A DNA stretch of 64,000 nt from Devosia salina (GTDB taxonomy: Bacteria; Pseudomonadota; Alphaproteobacteria; Rhizobiales; Devosiaceae), in contig NZ_CP080590.1 of assembly GCF_019504385.1 (NCBI RefSeq), positions 1,716,001 to 1,780,000 on the forward strand. The letters run 5' to 3'. Position 1 is the stretch's first letter. Each line of letters starts with the position of its first letter. Shown one piece after another: positions 8,626-19,657 of the stretch. The position numbers and the translations under genes are program-made. The notes below the pieces were generated by a model that ran no database searches, was not told the DNA's origin, and worked only from the letters and a program-made list of their open reading frames with translations.

Positions 8626-10101
8626 CTACTGGAACGCCGTCTCGGCAAAGCTGCGGAGTTTGCGTGAATGCAGGCGTTCGGCCGGCTGGTCGCGCAGGAT
8701 TTCCATGGCACGCAGTCCGATCTGCAGGTGTCGATTGACCTGGGTGCGATAGAAATCCGAGGCCATGCCGGGCAGCTTCAATTCACCATGCAGCGGTTTG
8801 TCGGAGACGCAGAGCAGGGTGCCATAGGGCACGCGGAAGCGGAAACCATTGGCCGCGATGGTCGCGCTCTCCATATCCAGCGCCACGGCGCGGGACTGGC
8901 TGAGGCGGCGGGTAATCTCGGTCTGGTCGCGCAGTTCCCAATTGCGATTGTCGAAGGTCGCGACCGTGCCGGTGCGCATGATCTTCTTGGTCTCGACGCC
9001 CTCGGTCTGGGTGATCTGCTCGACGGCATCCTCTAGGGCGAGCTGGATTTCCGCCAGCGCCGGAATGGGCACCGAGAGCGGCAGGTCGGCGTCGAGCACA
9101 TGGTCCTCGCGCACATAAGCGTGGGCCAGGACATAATCGCCCAGTTCCTGGCTGTTCCTGAGGCCCGCACAATGGCCCAGCATGATCCAGGCATGCGGCC
9201 TGAGTACCGCAATGTGGTCGGTGATGGTCTTTGCGTTGGACGGACCGACGCCGATATTGACCATGGTGATGCCGCGACCCCGGTCGCCCACCAGGTGATA
9301 GGCCGGCATCTGCGGCGAGCGCGGCGGCGGTGACCCGGTGACGCCACCGCCCGTCAGCATATTGTCGGTCGCCACATTGCCCGGCTCGATGAAGCGCTGG
9401 TAGTGCGGATGCTTCTCGGCCATCCAGCTCTTGGCGATGCGGCAGAACTCGTCGATATAGAACTGGTAATTGGTGAAGATGACGAAGTTCTGGAAGTGCT
9501 CGGCATCGGTGCCGGTGTAGTGGGCCAGACGGAACAGCGAATAATCGACGCGCGGCGCGGTGAAGGCCGAAAGTGGATAGGGCCCCCCACGCGGCGGCAC
9601 ATAGGTGCCATTGGCGATCTCGTCGTCGGTATTGCCCAGGTCGGGGGCGTCGAAGACGTCCCGCAGCGGCACATCCATGGCATTGATGGCCTTGCCGTCC
9701 AGATGGTCATGCGGCCCGAGCGCGAAATGCAGCGGGATGGGGGTCTCGGATTCGCCAACTTCGATGGCGCCACCATGGTTCTTGAGAATGACCGCGAACT
9801 GCTCCTGCAGATAGCCCTTGAACAGGTCCGGCGCCGTCACCGTGGTGCGATAGATGCCGGGCGTGTGCAGATAGCCATAGGGCAGGGTGCTCTCATGCTT
9901 GGAATAGCTGGTCGAACGCACCTCCACCTGCGGATAACAAGCGCGGACACGACCAGCCGGCACTTCGCCCCTGGTCAGCGCGTCCAGATGCCCGCGAATG
10001 AAATCGCAATTGCGGTGATAAATCTTCGCGATATGCGCCCATGCCGCTTCGGGGTCAGTAAAGGACTGGGTCTCAAGGCGCGGCGGGCAAAGTGTGGTCA
10101 T
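8626..10101 (-). CDS. amn: AMP nucleosidase
   Basis: Hydrolyses AMP to adenine and ribose 5-phosphate, balancing adenylate pools. The 491-residue product has the N-terminal AMP-nucleosidase-specific region (about 1-170, including YGYLHTPGIYRTTVTAPDLF) and a C-terminal PNP/UDP phosphorylase-like domain with GDRGRGITMVNIGVGPSNAK, MLGHCAGLRNSQ and ALDMESATIAANGFRFRVPYG. Start at 10101: GAGGA lies 6 bases upstream; the frame continues to 10161 without family similarity. A strong promoter candidate lies about 70 bases upstream. Confidence 0.95.
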   Translation of the reverse strand: MTTLCPPRLETQSFTDPEAAWAHIAKIYHRNCDFIRGHLDALTRGEVPAGRVRACYPQVEVRSTSYSKHESTLPYGYLHTPGIYRTTVTAPDLFKGYLQEQFAVILKNHGGAIEVGESETPIPLHFALGPHDHLDGKAINAMDVPLRDVFDAPDLGNTDDEIANGTYVPPRGGPYPLSAFTAPRVDYSLFRLAHYTGTDAEHFQNFVIFTNYQFYIDEFCRIAKSWMAEKHPHYQRFIEPGNVATDNMLTGGGVTGSPPPRSPQMPAYHLVGDRGRGITMVNIGVGPSNAKTITDHIAVLRPHAWIMLGHCAGLRNSQELGDYVLAHAYVREDHVLDADLPLSVPIPALAEIQLALEDAVEQITQTEGVETKKIMRTGTVATFDNRNWELRDQTEITRRLSQSRAVALDMESATIAANGFRFRVPYGTLLCVSDKPLHGELKLPGMASDFYRTQVNRHLQIGLRAMEILRDQPAERLHSRKLRSFAETAFQ

Positions 10102-10413
10102 ATGGGTCCTCGTGGGCCGGCCCGCGGATCGGGCGGCGGGATGTTGGAATCGTCTTTTCAATTCCAGCCAATATAGAGGCCGTATGACGGCTTCTCAACG
10201 AGGCGCCGCTCCGCCCGCCAACTTTCACACTTCGGTGACCGGCTCTTTTCTCGCCGCAATTGCGCACCATCTTCGAGCGTAGTTCATCGGCGACGCAAAC
10301 GACCCATGCAACCGGTGAGCGGGAGGTAGTCCGCCGCTTGTCCCCCAAGCCCTCAACAGCGCGGTGGGCTACATCCCCCTAAAGGCCGCCCGGCAGCAAT
10401 GCTGTGGCGGCCT
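10102..10413. other. 312-bp intergenic region between amn and the DUF1801 gene
   Basis: No convincing coding frame. On the minus strand it carries the amn promoter candidate (10170-10198) and an inverted repeat GGAAT/ATTCC near 10146-10165. Its far end holds the long hairpin that closes the DUF1801 transcript (10381-10415). About 180 bases in the middle (10200-10380) show nothing I can name. Confidence 0.6.
10170..10198 (-). promoter_or_regulatory. sigma70-type promoter candidate for amn
   Basis: On the minus strand TTGAGA (10193-10198) and TATATT (10170-10175) are separated by exactly 17 bases, about 70 bases before the amn start codon. The spacer contains the inverted repeat GCCGT-CAT-ACGGC (10179-10191), a possible operator. 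Called by eye only. Confidence 0.45.
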
Positions 10414-10415
10414 TT
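10381..10415 (-). terminator. long hairpin at the end of the DUF1801 gene
   Basis: A perfect 10-bp stem, AAAGGCCGCC (10381-10390) with GGCGGCCTTT (10406-10415), encloses a 15-base loop that itself holds CAGC/GCTG. It overlaps the last base pairs of the DUF1801 stop codon. The minus strand then reads AGGGGG rather than a T-run, so it may act as a 3'-end stabiliser or a weak terminator. Confidence 0.5.
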
Positions 10416-10848
10416 ATGCATTGGGATAGGTCTCGCGCAGCTTGCGCACCGAAATTTCGGCCAGTTCGCGCAGCACGCCAAGATCGATGTCGCTGAGGCG
10501 CTTCACATAGAGGCAGGCCTTGCCCATGCGATGCTTGCCGAGCCGTGCCAGCAGCGCCTGGCGTCTCTCGGTCTCTTCGGGGAAATAGGTGCCCATCAGG
10601 TAGATGCTGAATTCGGCCTTGCGCGGCGCAAAGCCAATGAGAAATGCATCGCCTTCATGTCCGGTAGGGTAGCGGTAGTGATACTGCCCGAACCCCACGA
10701 TCGATCCCCAGAGCACCGGGGGTTGCCCCGACACCGCGCTCATCAACTCGATCAGGACGTGGGAATCCGCTCGCTTCTGCGGATTTTCCACCTGCGCCAG
10801 AAACTCACCCACATTCCCAGGCCCCGGCCGCGTCTTCTGCTCGGCCAA
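10414..10848 (-). CDS. DUF1801 domain-containing protein
   Basis: A 144-residue cytoplasmic protein matching the DUF1801/YdhG-like fold: NVGEFLAQVENPQKRADSHV, then the segment with LWGSIVGFGQYHYRY, then KAEFSIYLMGTYF and a C-terminal YVKRLSDIDLGVLREL. Function is not established; some relatives are described as iron-chaperone-like. The start is TTG at 10848: GGAGG stands 5 bases before it, while longer frames run inside the upstream DUF1176 gene. The two genes are separated by one base, so translation is probably coupled. Confidence 0.75.
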   Translation of the reverse strand: MAEQKTRPGPGNVGEFLAQVENPQKRADSHVLIELMSAVSGQPPVLWGSIVGFGQYHYRYPTGHEGDAFLIGFAPRKAEFSIYLMGTYFPEETERRQALLARLGKHRMGKACLYVKRLSDIDLGVLRELAEISVRKLRETYPNA

Positions 10849-10849
10849 T

Positions 10850-11467
10850 CTAGCCTCCCTGCGCCGCCAGATAGTCCACCACGATCTCGGGATTAGCCTC
10901 ACCGTCATAGCTGGCGTCGATCTCGTACTGCACCAGGGTGAACTGGCCATCGTCAAAGAACCACGTGCCCGATGAACTGGCGTCCCCCAGCCCCCGCCAC
11001 AGCGAATGCGCGGTGATGACCTTGGCTTTGGGATCGAATTCGGCGTTGACCAGAATGGCCTGGGTGCTCATGCCTGTGACGTCGATGCCCAGCACCTTGC
11101 TGTCGATGTCATCCTCGACTTCATATCGGATATCGAAGCTAGGCACCGCCAGGGACAGCGGCTGCAGGCCATCGAATTCCCGCTCCCAGTAGAAGGCGTG
11201 GCTGACATTATAGGCGCCTGATGTGCAAAACACCTGCACGAGCGTCACCGTCTCGGTGTCCGAGCCATCGCTCCAGCTCGGAGTGTAATCGAAGGTCCAG
11301 CTTTGAAAGGCATCGTCGGGCACGTAGCCGCTGCCAGCCTCGTCGCAATAGGTTCCACTGGCCAATGCATGCAGTTTCATGGCGCGCTTTTCCAGCGATG
11401 CTTCCTGCGCCAGGGTCGCCGAAGCGGAAACGGCAAGGAGCGGCAGCCAAAGCAATGGACGGATCAT
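10850..11467 (-). CDS. DUF1176 domain-containing exported protein
   Basis: A 205-residue secreted or periplasmic protein. Residues 1-20 form a Sec signal peptide ending SASATLA before QE. The mature part follows the DUF1176 pattern: a cysteine near the start (GTYCDEAG), the pair FCTSGAYNVSHAFY, and the later block SLWRGLGDASSSGTWFFD. The two cysteines (GTYC and VFC) could form a disulfide. Function unknown. It is divergent from folD and sits upstream of the DUF1801 gene on the same strand. Confidence 0.75.
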   Translation of the reverse strand: MIRPLLWLPLLAVSASATLAQEASLEKRAMKLHALASGTYCDEAGSGYVPDDAFQSWTFDYTPSWSDGSDTETVTLVQVFCTSGAYNVSHAFYWEREFDGLQPLSLAVPSFDIRYEVEDDIDSKVLGIDVTGMSTQAILVNAEFDPKAKVITAHSLWRGLGDASSSGTWFFDDGQFTLVQYEIDASYDGEANPEIVVDYLAAQGG

Positions 11468-11541
11468 CCTTCATCCCTTATGTCGAAGCCGAAAGCGGGG
11501 CCCTCCGCCCGCACGCTCCATTCAAGCAGATCGAGGCCCAA

Positions 11542-12444
11542 ATGACCGCAAAAATCATCGACGGAAAACGCTTTGCCGAAGATCTGCGCGGCCGCATTGC
11601 CGGCCATGTTACCCGTCTCAAGGCCGAGCACGGCATCACCCCCGGCCTGGCCGTGGTGATTGTCGGCGAGGACCCGGCCAGCCAGGTCTATGTCTCGTCC
11701 AAGGCCAAGCAGACTGCCGAAGTCGGGATGAACTCGTTCAAGCACGAGCTACCCGCCGACACCCCGGAAGCCGATCTCCTGGCCCTGGTGCACCAGCTCA
11801 ACGCCGATCCGGCGGTGCACGGCATTCTCGTGCAGATGCCGGTGCCCAAGCATATCGATCCCAACAAGGTCATCGAAGCGATCGATCCGGCCAAGGATGT
11901 CGACTGCTTCACCCCTGCCAATGTCGGCAAGGTACAGATCGGCCTGCCGGGGCCGGTGTCGTGCACACCGCTGGGTTGTCTCATGCTGCTGCGCGACGAG
12001 TTGGGGAGCCTCGAAGGCAAGCATGCCGTCATCATCGGGCGCTCGAACCTGGTCGGCAAGCCGATGATGCAATTGCTGCTGCAGGACAATTGCACGGTGA
12101 CCGTCGCCCATTCGCGCACCAGGGACCTGGCCGGCATCGTCCGTCAGGCCGATATCGTGGTTGCAGCCGTTGGCCGTCCGCAGATGATCAAGGGCGATTG
12201 GATCAAGCCGGGCGCCACCGTCATCGATGTGGGTATCAACCGCATCCCGGCGCCGGAAAAGGGCGAGGGCAAGACGCGGCTCGTCGGCGACGTGGATACG
12301 GCGGCTGCGTCCGAAGTCGCTGCGGCCATTACCCCGGTTCCGGGTGGCGTCGGCCCGATGACCATTGCATGCCTTCTGGCCAACACCATCACCACCGCCT
12401 CGCTGATGAACGGCCTCGTGCCGCCGAGCGACCTCACCGCATGA
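11542..12444 (+). CDS. folD: bifunctional methylenetetrahydrofolate dehydrogenase/cyclohydrolase
   Basis: NADP-dependent oxidation of 5,10-methylene-THF to methenyl-THF, then hydrolysis to 10-formyl-THF, feeding purine and formyl-Met synthesis. It has 300 residues. Conserved landmarks: SQVYVSSKAKQTAEVG with the catalytic Tyr and Lys, VQMPVPKHI, DVDCFTPANVG, CTPLGC, the Rossmann segment IIGRSNLVGKPM and the closing VPGGVGPMTIACLLANT. The ATG at 11542 has GAGG 5 bases upstream; longer frames run through the divergent DUF1176 gene. The stop overlaps the DUF1643 start as ATGA. Confidence 0.97.
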   Translation: MTAKIIDGKRFAEDLRGRIAGHVTRLKAEHGITPGLAVVIVGEDPASQVYVSSKAKQTAEVGMNSFKHELPADTPEADLLALVHQLNADPAVHGILVQMPVPKHIDPNKVIEAIDPAKDVDCFTPANVGKVQIGLPGPVSCTPLGCLMLLRDELGSLEGKHAVIIGRSNLVGKPMMQLLLQDNCTVTVAHSRTRDLAGIVRQADIVVAAVGRPQMIKGDWIKPGATVIDVGINRIPAPEKGEGKTRLVGDVDTAAASEVAAAITPVPGGVGPMTIACLLANTITTASLMNGLVPPSDLTA

Positions 12445-13001
12445 ACGATATCGCCCACGACCCCGGCGGCAAGGTGCGCCTTCGTCTCGGCGAAGGCGTG
12501 CGCGGCGATGCGGTGATGAGCGCGGATGGGCGCTACCGCCAGATCATGCGGCGCTGGCTGGGAGAGACCTTTCCGGAGCACTACATCCTCTTTATCGGGA
12601 TGAACCCCTCGACCGCTGATGCCACAGTCGATGACCCGACCTGCGCCCGCGAATGGACCTTCGCCCGCCGCGAGGGCTTTTCCGGCATGGTCAAATGCAA
12701 TGTCGGGGACTACCGCGCGACTGACCCCAAAATGCTGGTCGCGCCTGGCGTGGAGGCTGTCTCACCCGCCAATATCCCGGCCATCCGCCAGGCAGCGCAC
12801 GGGGCAGGGCGGGTCGTGCTCTGCCACGGCAAGCTCAACAAGGCGCTCGCGCCGGCCGGGCGCGAGATCGTCGAGGCGCTGAGAGCGGACGGGGTAGAGC
12901 TCTGGTGCTTTGGCACCAATGCCGATGGGTCGCCGAAACATCCCCTCTATATGCGGGCGGATACGCCGCTGGTGCGGTTTCCCGCATCAGGACCCTATTG
13001 A
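12441..13001 (+). CDS. DUF1643 domain-containing protein
   Basis: A 186-residue protein of unknown function. The family hallmark is visible as ILFIGMNPSTADATVDDPT followed by CAREWTFARREGFSGM and NVGDYRATDP, then VVLCHGKLNK and CFGTNADGSPKHPLY near the end. It resembles small bacterial and phage proteins suspected to act on nucleic acids, but the biochemistry is unknown. The ATG overlaps the folD stop (ATGA), so it is translationally coupled to folD. Its 3' end overlaps the convergent patatin gene by 7 bases. Confidence 0.8.
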   Translation: MNDIAHDPGGKVRLRLGEGVRGDAVMSADGRYRQIMRRWLGETFPEHYILFIGMNPSTADATVDDPTCAREWTFARREGFSGMVKCNVGDYRATDPKMLVAPGVEAVSPANIPAIRQAAHGAGRVVLCHGKLNKALAPAGREIVEALRADGVELWCFGTNADGSPKHPLYMRADTPLVRFPASGPY

Positions 13002-13915
13002 CGCTCAAGCTTGGTCCTAATGACGGGGATGGCCGTTTCCACCGCCGCTCGGCCTTCGGCGATGGCTTCCCTGGCCCGATGAAAGTCCATGATGCCGATG
13101 TCGATGACGTGCGGCAGCACCATGACATGGGGTGGCTCGCCCGCCAGCCGCGATCTTGTGATCTGGTCCTGCATAATGTTGAGCGAGTTGCCCAGGACGT
13201 CGAAATAGCCGGGCGTGGCGGCTGAACCAAACAGGCGAATGCTGGCAATCTGGCTGGCCAGATTGGAGGGCATGGATTTGATCATGTCGATCCAGTTGCC
13301 GTTCGCTTCCACCGTCGCTGCGGGAACCGGAGGATCGACCTGCGGCAACAGGCGGCGACCGAGCAGATCCTCATTGAGATTGACGGCAATGACGAAGTCC
13401 GCTCCCATCGCCCGACACAGGGAGACCGGGACGGGATTGACCAGCCCGCCATCAACCAGCCAACGGCCGTCGATCTGCACCGGGCTGAAGATGCCGGGCA
13501 GTGAAATCGAGGCACGGAGAGCCTGATCCAGCGGGCCATTGCGCAACCAGACCTCCCGCCCGGTCTCCAGGTCAGTCGCCACGGCCGCGAAAGGTATCGT
13601 CAGGTCCTCGATCGGCCCGGCGAGATCGAGCCCGGCCATCCACTCCACGATGCGGACGCCATCGACCAGTCCACCCGACAGCAGGCTGACATCGACGAGG
13701 GAAGCAACGGCCTTGCGATCGGCTGCCATGGCCCAGTCTCTCAGGGCCTCGAACCGACCAGCGGCAAAGGCCGCGCCGACCAGCGCTCCCATCGAGGTGC
13801 CGCAGATGATATCGGGGACGAGATCGGCCGCGAGCAGTCCCTCGAGCACACCGACATGCGCCCAGCCCCGCGCGGCACCTGTACCCAGAACCAGTCCGAC
13901 GCGGGTCTTTTTCAT
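12995..13915 (-). CDS. patatin-like phospholipase family protein (RssA-like)
   Basis: Predicted serine hydrolase acting on phospholipids or other acyl esters; 306 residues. The patatin elements are in order: oxyanion loop GTGAARGWAHVGVLE (about 11-25), nucleophile elbow GTSMGALVGAAFAAG with the catalytic Ser, and the DGG motif VDGGLVNPVPVSL supplying the catalytic Asp. There is no signal peptide or membrane segment. The arrangement matches RssA/YchK-type bacterial patatins. It is convergent with the DUF1643 gene; the next gene upstream on the same strand is the small COG0523-like protein. Confidence 0.88.
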   Translation of the reverse strand: MKKTRVGLVLGTGAARGWAHVGVLEGLLAADLVPDIICGTSMGALVGAAFAAGRFEALRDWAMAADRKAVASLVDVSLLSGGLVDGVRIVEWMAGLDLAGPIEDLTIPFAAVATDLETGREVWLRNGPLDQALRASISLPGIFSPVQIDGRWLVDGGLVNPVPVSLCRAMGADFVIAVNLNEDLLGRRLLPQVDPPVPAATVEANGNWIDMIKSMPSNLASQIASIRLFGSAATPGYFDVLGNSLNIMQDQITRSRLAGEPPHVMVLPHVIDIGIMDFHRAREAIAEGRAAVETAIPVIRTKLERQ

Positions 13916-13966
13916 GCGCTTCTGCCCCCAGCAGGAGCCAAAGCTTAGGCCAGCGGAAAGGGGGCG

Positions 13967-14311
13967 TCACCCCGCCAGATAAAACATCCGCGCCACGGTA
14001 TGGTCGCGCAGGGCCTGCGCGGGCAGTTTCCCAGTCAGCGCCAGCACAACCGCCTGCTGGTCAGCAACCGCCGTGGCGTCAACGACCACTCGGGTGAAAG
14101 CGGGCCGCATGTTGCGGCGATGCTCTTCGAGCAAATTGTAGAGCAGCGCGCGCACGTCGGTCTGCGCCGCACAGGCAACGCAGTTGTCGCCATCGGCGTG
14201 CCCATGACCGGTATTGGCCGGCAGGCGGATCAGCGCCGTGTCGCCGTCCAGCGGCACCAACTGGCCGGGATTGGTGATCAGGGTGACGGGGATTGGGACG
14301 AGACTGGGCAT
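13967..14311 (-). CDS. small COG0523 (CobW)-like protein lacking the P-loop
   Basis: A 114-residue protein not assigned to a standard family by eye. The opening VPIPVTLITN aligns with the first strand of CobW-family GTPases, but the expected GFLGAGKTT P-loop is gone. What follows resembles a shortened COG0523 core: a His/Asp stretch GHGHADGDNC, a cysteine pair NCVAC where the family has its CxCC metal motif, DVRALLYNLLEEH, and VVVDATAVADQQAVVLAL, comparable to the family segment ending in ETTGLADP. It cannot be a normal GTPase. The ATG at 14311 (or GTG at 14320) lies inside a palindromic repeat. It lies downstream of the cobalamin enzyme gene metH on the same strand. Confidence 0.55.
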   Translation of the reverse strand: MPSLVPIPVTLITNPGQLVPLDGDTALIRLPANTGHGHADGDNCVACAAQTDVRALLYNLLEEHRRNMRPAFTRVVVDATAVADQQAVVLALTGKLPAQALRDHTVARMFYLAG

Positions 14312-14370
14312 ACCCCTCACCCGTCTCGGCCTGCGGCCGATCCACCCTCTCCCACAAGGGGAGAGGGGTA
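14311..14370. repeat. REP-like palindromic element 1
   Basis: CCCTCTCCC (14345-14353) and GGGAGAGGG (14359-14367) form a perfect 9-bp stem around ACAAG. The ends TACCCCTC (14311-14318) and GAGGGGTA (14363-14370) are also inverted copies, and a GC-rich CGGCC/GGCCG hairpin lies between. This kind of palindrome is widespread between genes in Hyphomicrobiales. Confidence 0.7.
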
Positions 14371-14398
14371 GGTCGGCGCCCGTTCAAACTCGGTGCTT

Positions 14399-14445
14399 CC
14401 TTCTCCCCTCGTGGGAGAAGGTGCCCGAAGGGCGGATGAGGGGGC
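14399..14445. repeat. REP-like palindromic element 2
   Basis: CCTTCTCCC (14399-14407) pairs with GGGAGAAGG (14413-14421) around CTCGT. It is followed by GCCC-GAA-GGGC and GGATGAGGGGG, the form seen in the common alphaproteobacterial intergenic repeat. It lies 18 bases beyond the metH stop and could help end metH transcription. Confidence 0.7.
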
Positions 14446-14462
14446 TCTGACCATCTCCAGCG

Positions 14463-18230
<3,768 letters not shown>

Positions 18231-18282
18231 CGCCGTCCTCTCTTTCTTCGATTTGCAGCGCGAACAGACGCCGCGCCATCAC

Positions 18283-18298
18283 ATAAAGATATCTTTAT
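18283..18298. promoter_or_regulatory. 16-bp palindrome upstream of metH, candidate SahR-type operator
   Basis: ATAAAGATATCTTTAT is a perfect palindrome, AT-rich in a GC-rich setting, 52 bases before the metH start. From memory it resembles operators described for ArsR-family methionine regulators (SahR) in proteobacteria; I could not verify this. The rest of 18231-18524, a 294-bp gap between divergent metH and rlpA, shows no coding frame and no clear riboswitch fold. Confidence 0.6.
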
Positions 18299-18524
18299 AT
18301 CAGTCAAGCGCCAAGGCATGGCTTTGCGTTCTGAGCGCATTCGCCGGAACGGATCGCCCAAGGGGTAGCGGCCCCGCAGCCGGCGAAAAAGCCTCTGGCT
18401 TGAACTTGGCGAAAATGCCCTGCATCTCGCTAACGCTTCGTTGGCCTTAACTGCTCCTAAACCAGAAAATTGTTCCTTTGTGTGAACACGGTCCCGGCAC
18501 CGCTATGCTCGCGCGCAAGAGTGT

Positions 18525-19595
18525 TTGTTTCAAAGAGTTTTGCGAACCGTGACGACCCCCTGGCGCAGCGCCGTCCGAGCCATAGCCCTGGCTGCCCTTG
18601 TCGCCCCGATCCTGGCGGCGTGCACCACTGGCTCCTTCGGTCCAACGCTCAAGCGTGGCGCCTTCACCTCAAGTGAATATGGCGTCGCCGTCTCGCCGCG
18701 CGTCTCCAACGATCCCAACCCGCCTCGCGGTGGCGGTCGCTACCAGGTCGGCAAGCCTTACACGGTGCGCGGCAAGACCTATGTGCCCCAGCACGACCCC
18801 AGCTATTCAGCGTCGGGCTCCGCCTCCTGGTATGGCTCGGACTTCCATGGACGCCGCACCGCCAATGGCGAGATCTTCTCGGCCAATGCCATCACCGCGG
18901 CCCATCCGACCCTGCCGCTGCCCTCCTATGTGCGGGTCACCAATACCGAGAATGGTCGCTCGCTGATCGTGCGCGTCAATGACCGTGGGCCCTATGTCTC
19001 GGGCCGGATCATCGACCTCTCTTATCGTGCTGCGGCGATGCTCGGCTATGTCAACAAGGGCTCGACCAGCGTGCATGTCGAATATGTCGGCCAGGCGCCG
19101 CTCGAAGGCGACGACACCCGCATGCTCGTGGCCAGCTACAACGGCCCGGCTGACTTTGACACCGGCCCGATCCGCGTCGCCAGCAGTGGCGGGCAGAGCA
19201 GCCGTAGCCTGGTCGGCATGACCACCAATTTCATTTCCGGCCTGTTCTCCTATGCCGACACCACGCCCGCAGAAGCGGATGCCGCGATCGGTTCGGCCCA
19301 TGCGGCCGTCAATGCAATGGCGACGGGCAATGCGGATCTTGCGGCCTGGGTGGCCTCGGTCGATGCCGACAATCGTGCGGTCCGGCTCGGGCTCGGCATC
19401 TTCGCTGATGCCGGCAATGCGGCCTCGCTGGCGCAACAGTTTGCGCTGCTCGGAGCGGTCACCGAAGAGCCGGTAACGGCCAATGGTCGCCCGGCAACAC
19501 GGCTGACACTGACCCGGCTCAAGCCCGGCGCAACACTGGATGACGCGCTCACACTTGCGCGAGAGCTTGGCCTGACTGACACAATTCTCTATTAA
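18525..19595 (+). CDS. rlpA: RlpA-family septal ring lytic transglycosylase with SPOR domain
   Basis: Outer-membrane lipoprotein that cleaves peptidoglycan glycan strands lacking stem peptides, usually at the septum. The N-terminus is a lipoprotein signal with lipobox LAAC, cysteine at about residue 33. The double-psi beta-barrel domain (about 95-195) contains ASWYGSDFHGRRTANGE, NAITAAHPTLPLPSYVRV and the acid residue in VRVNDRGPYVSGRIIDLS. A SPOR-like domain that would bind denuded glycans occupies about 283-356. The start codon is unsure: the frame begins with TTG at 18525, TTG 18540 and GTG 18549 are alternatives, and no strong ribosome site helps. Confidence 0.88.
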   Translation: MFQRVLRTVTTPWRSAVRAIALAALVAPILAACTTGSFGPTLKRGAFTSSEYGVAVSPRVSNDPNPPRGGGRYQVGKPYTVRGKTYVPQHDPSYSASGSASWYGSDFHGRRTANGEIFSANAITAAHPTLPLPSYVRVTNTENGRSLIVRVNDRGPYVSGRIIDLSYRAAAMLGYVNKGSTSVHVEYVGQAPLEGDDTRMLVASYNGPADFDTGPIRVASSGGQSSRSLVGMTTNFISGLFSYADTTPAEADAAIGSAHAAVNAMATGNADLAAWVASVDADNRAVRLGLGIFADAGNAASLAQQFALLGAVTEEPVTANGRPATRLTLTRLKPGATLDDALTLARELGLTDTILY

Positions 19596-19657
19596 TTGCG
19601 CAGAACTGGCGGCGGGAGGAGTCCGGGGCCAGCTCTCATAGTCGCAAGGGAATGCCC

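Noticed and set aside
10200..10380. Possible structured small RNA in the amn/DUF1801 gap
   Set aside because: Some local pairing is possible but there is no promoter-terminator pair on the plus strand and no resemblance to a known RNA.
18231..18524. SAM or SAH riboswitch in front of metH
   Set aside because: I looked for a compact pseudoknot-like leader on the minus strand and found only the 16-bp palindrome; no riboswitch core is apparent.
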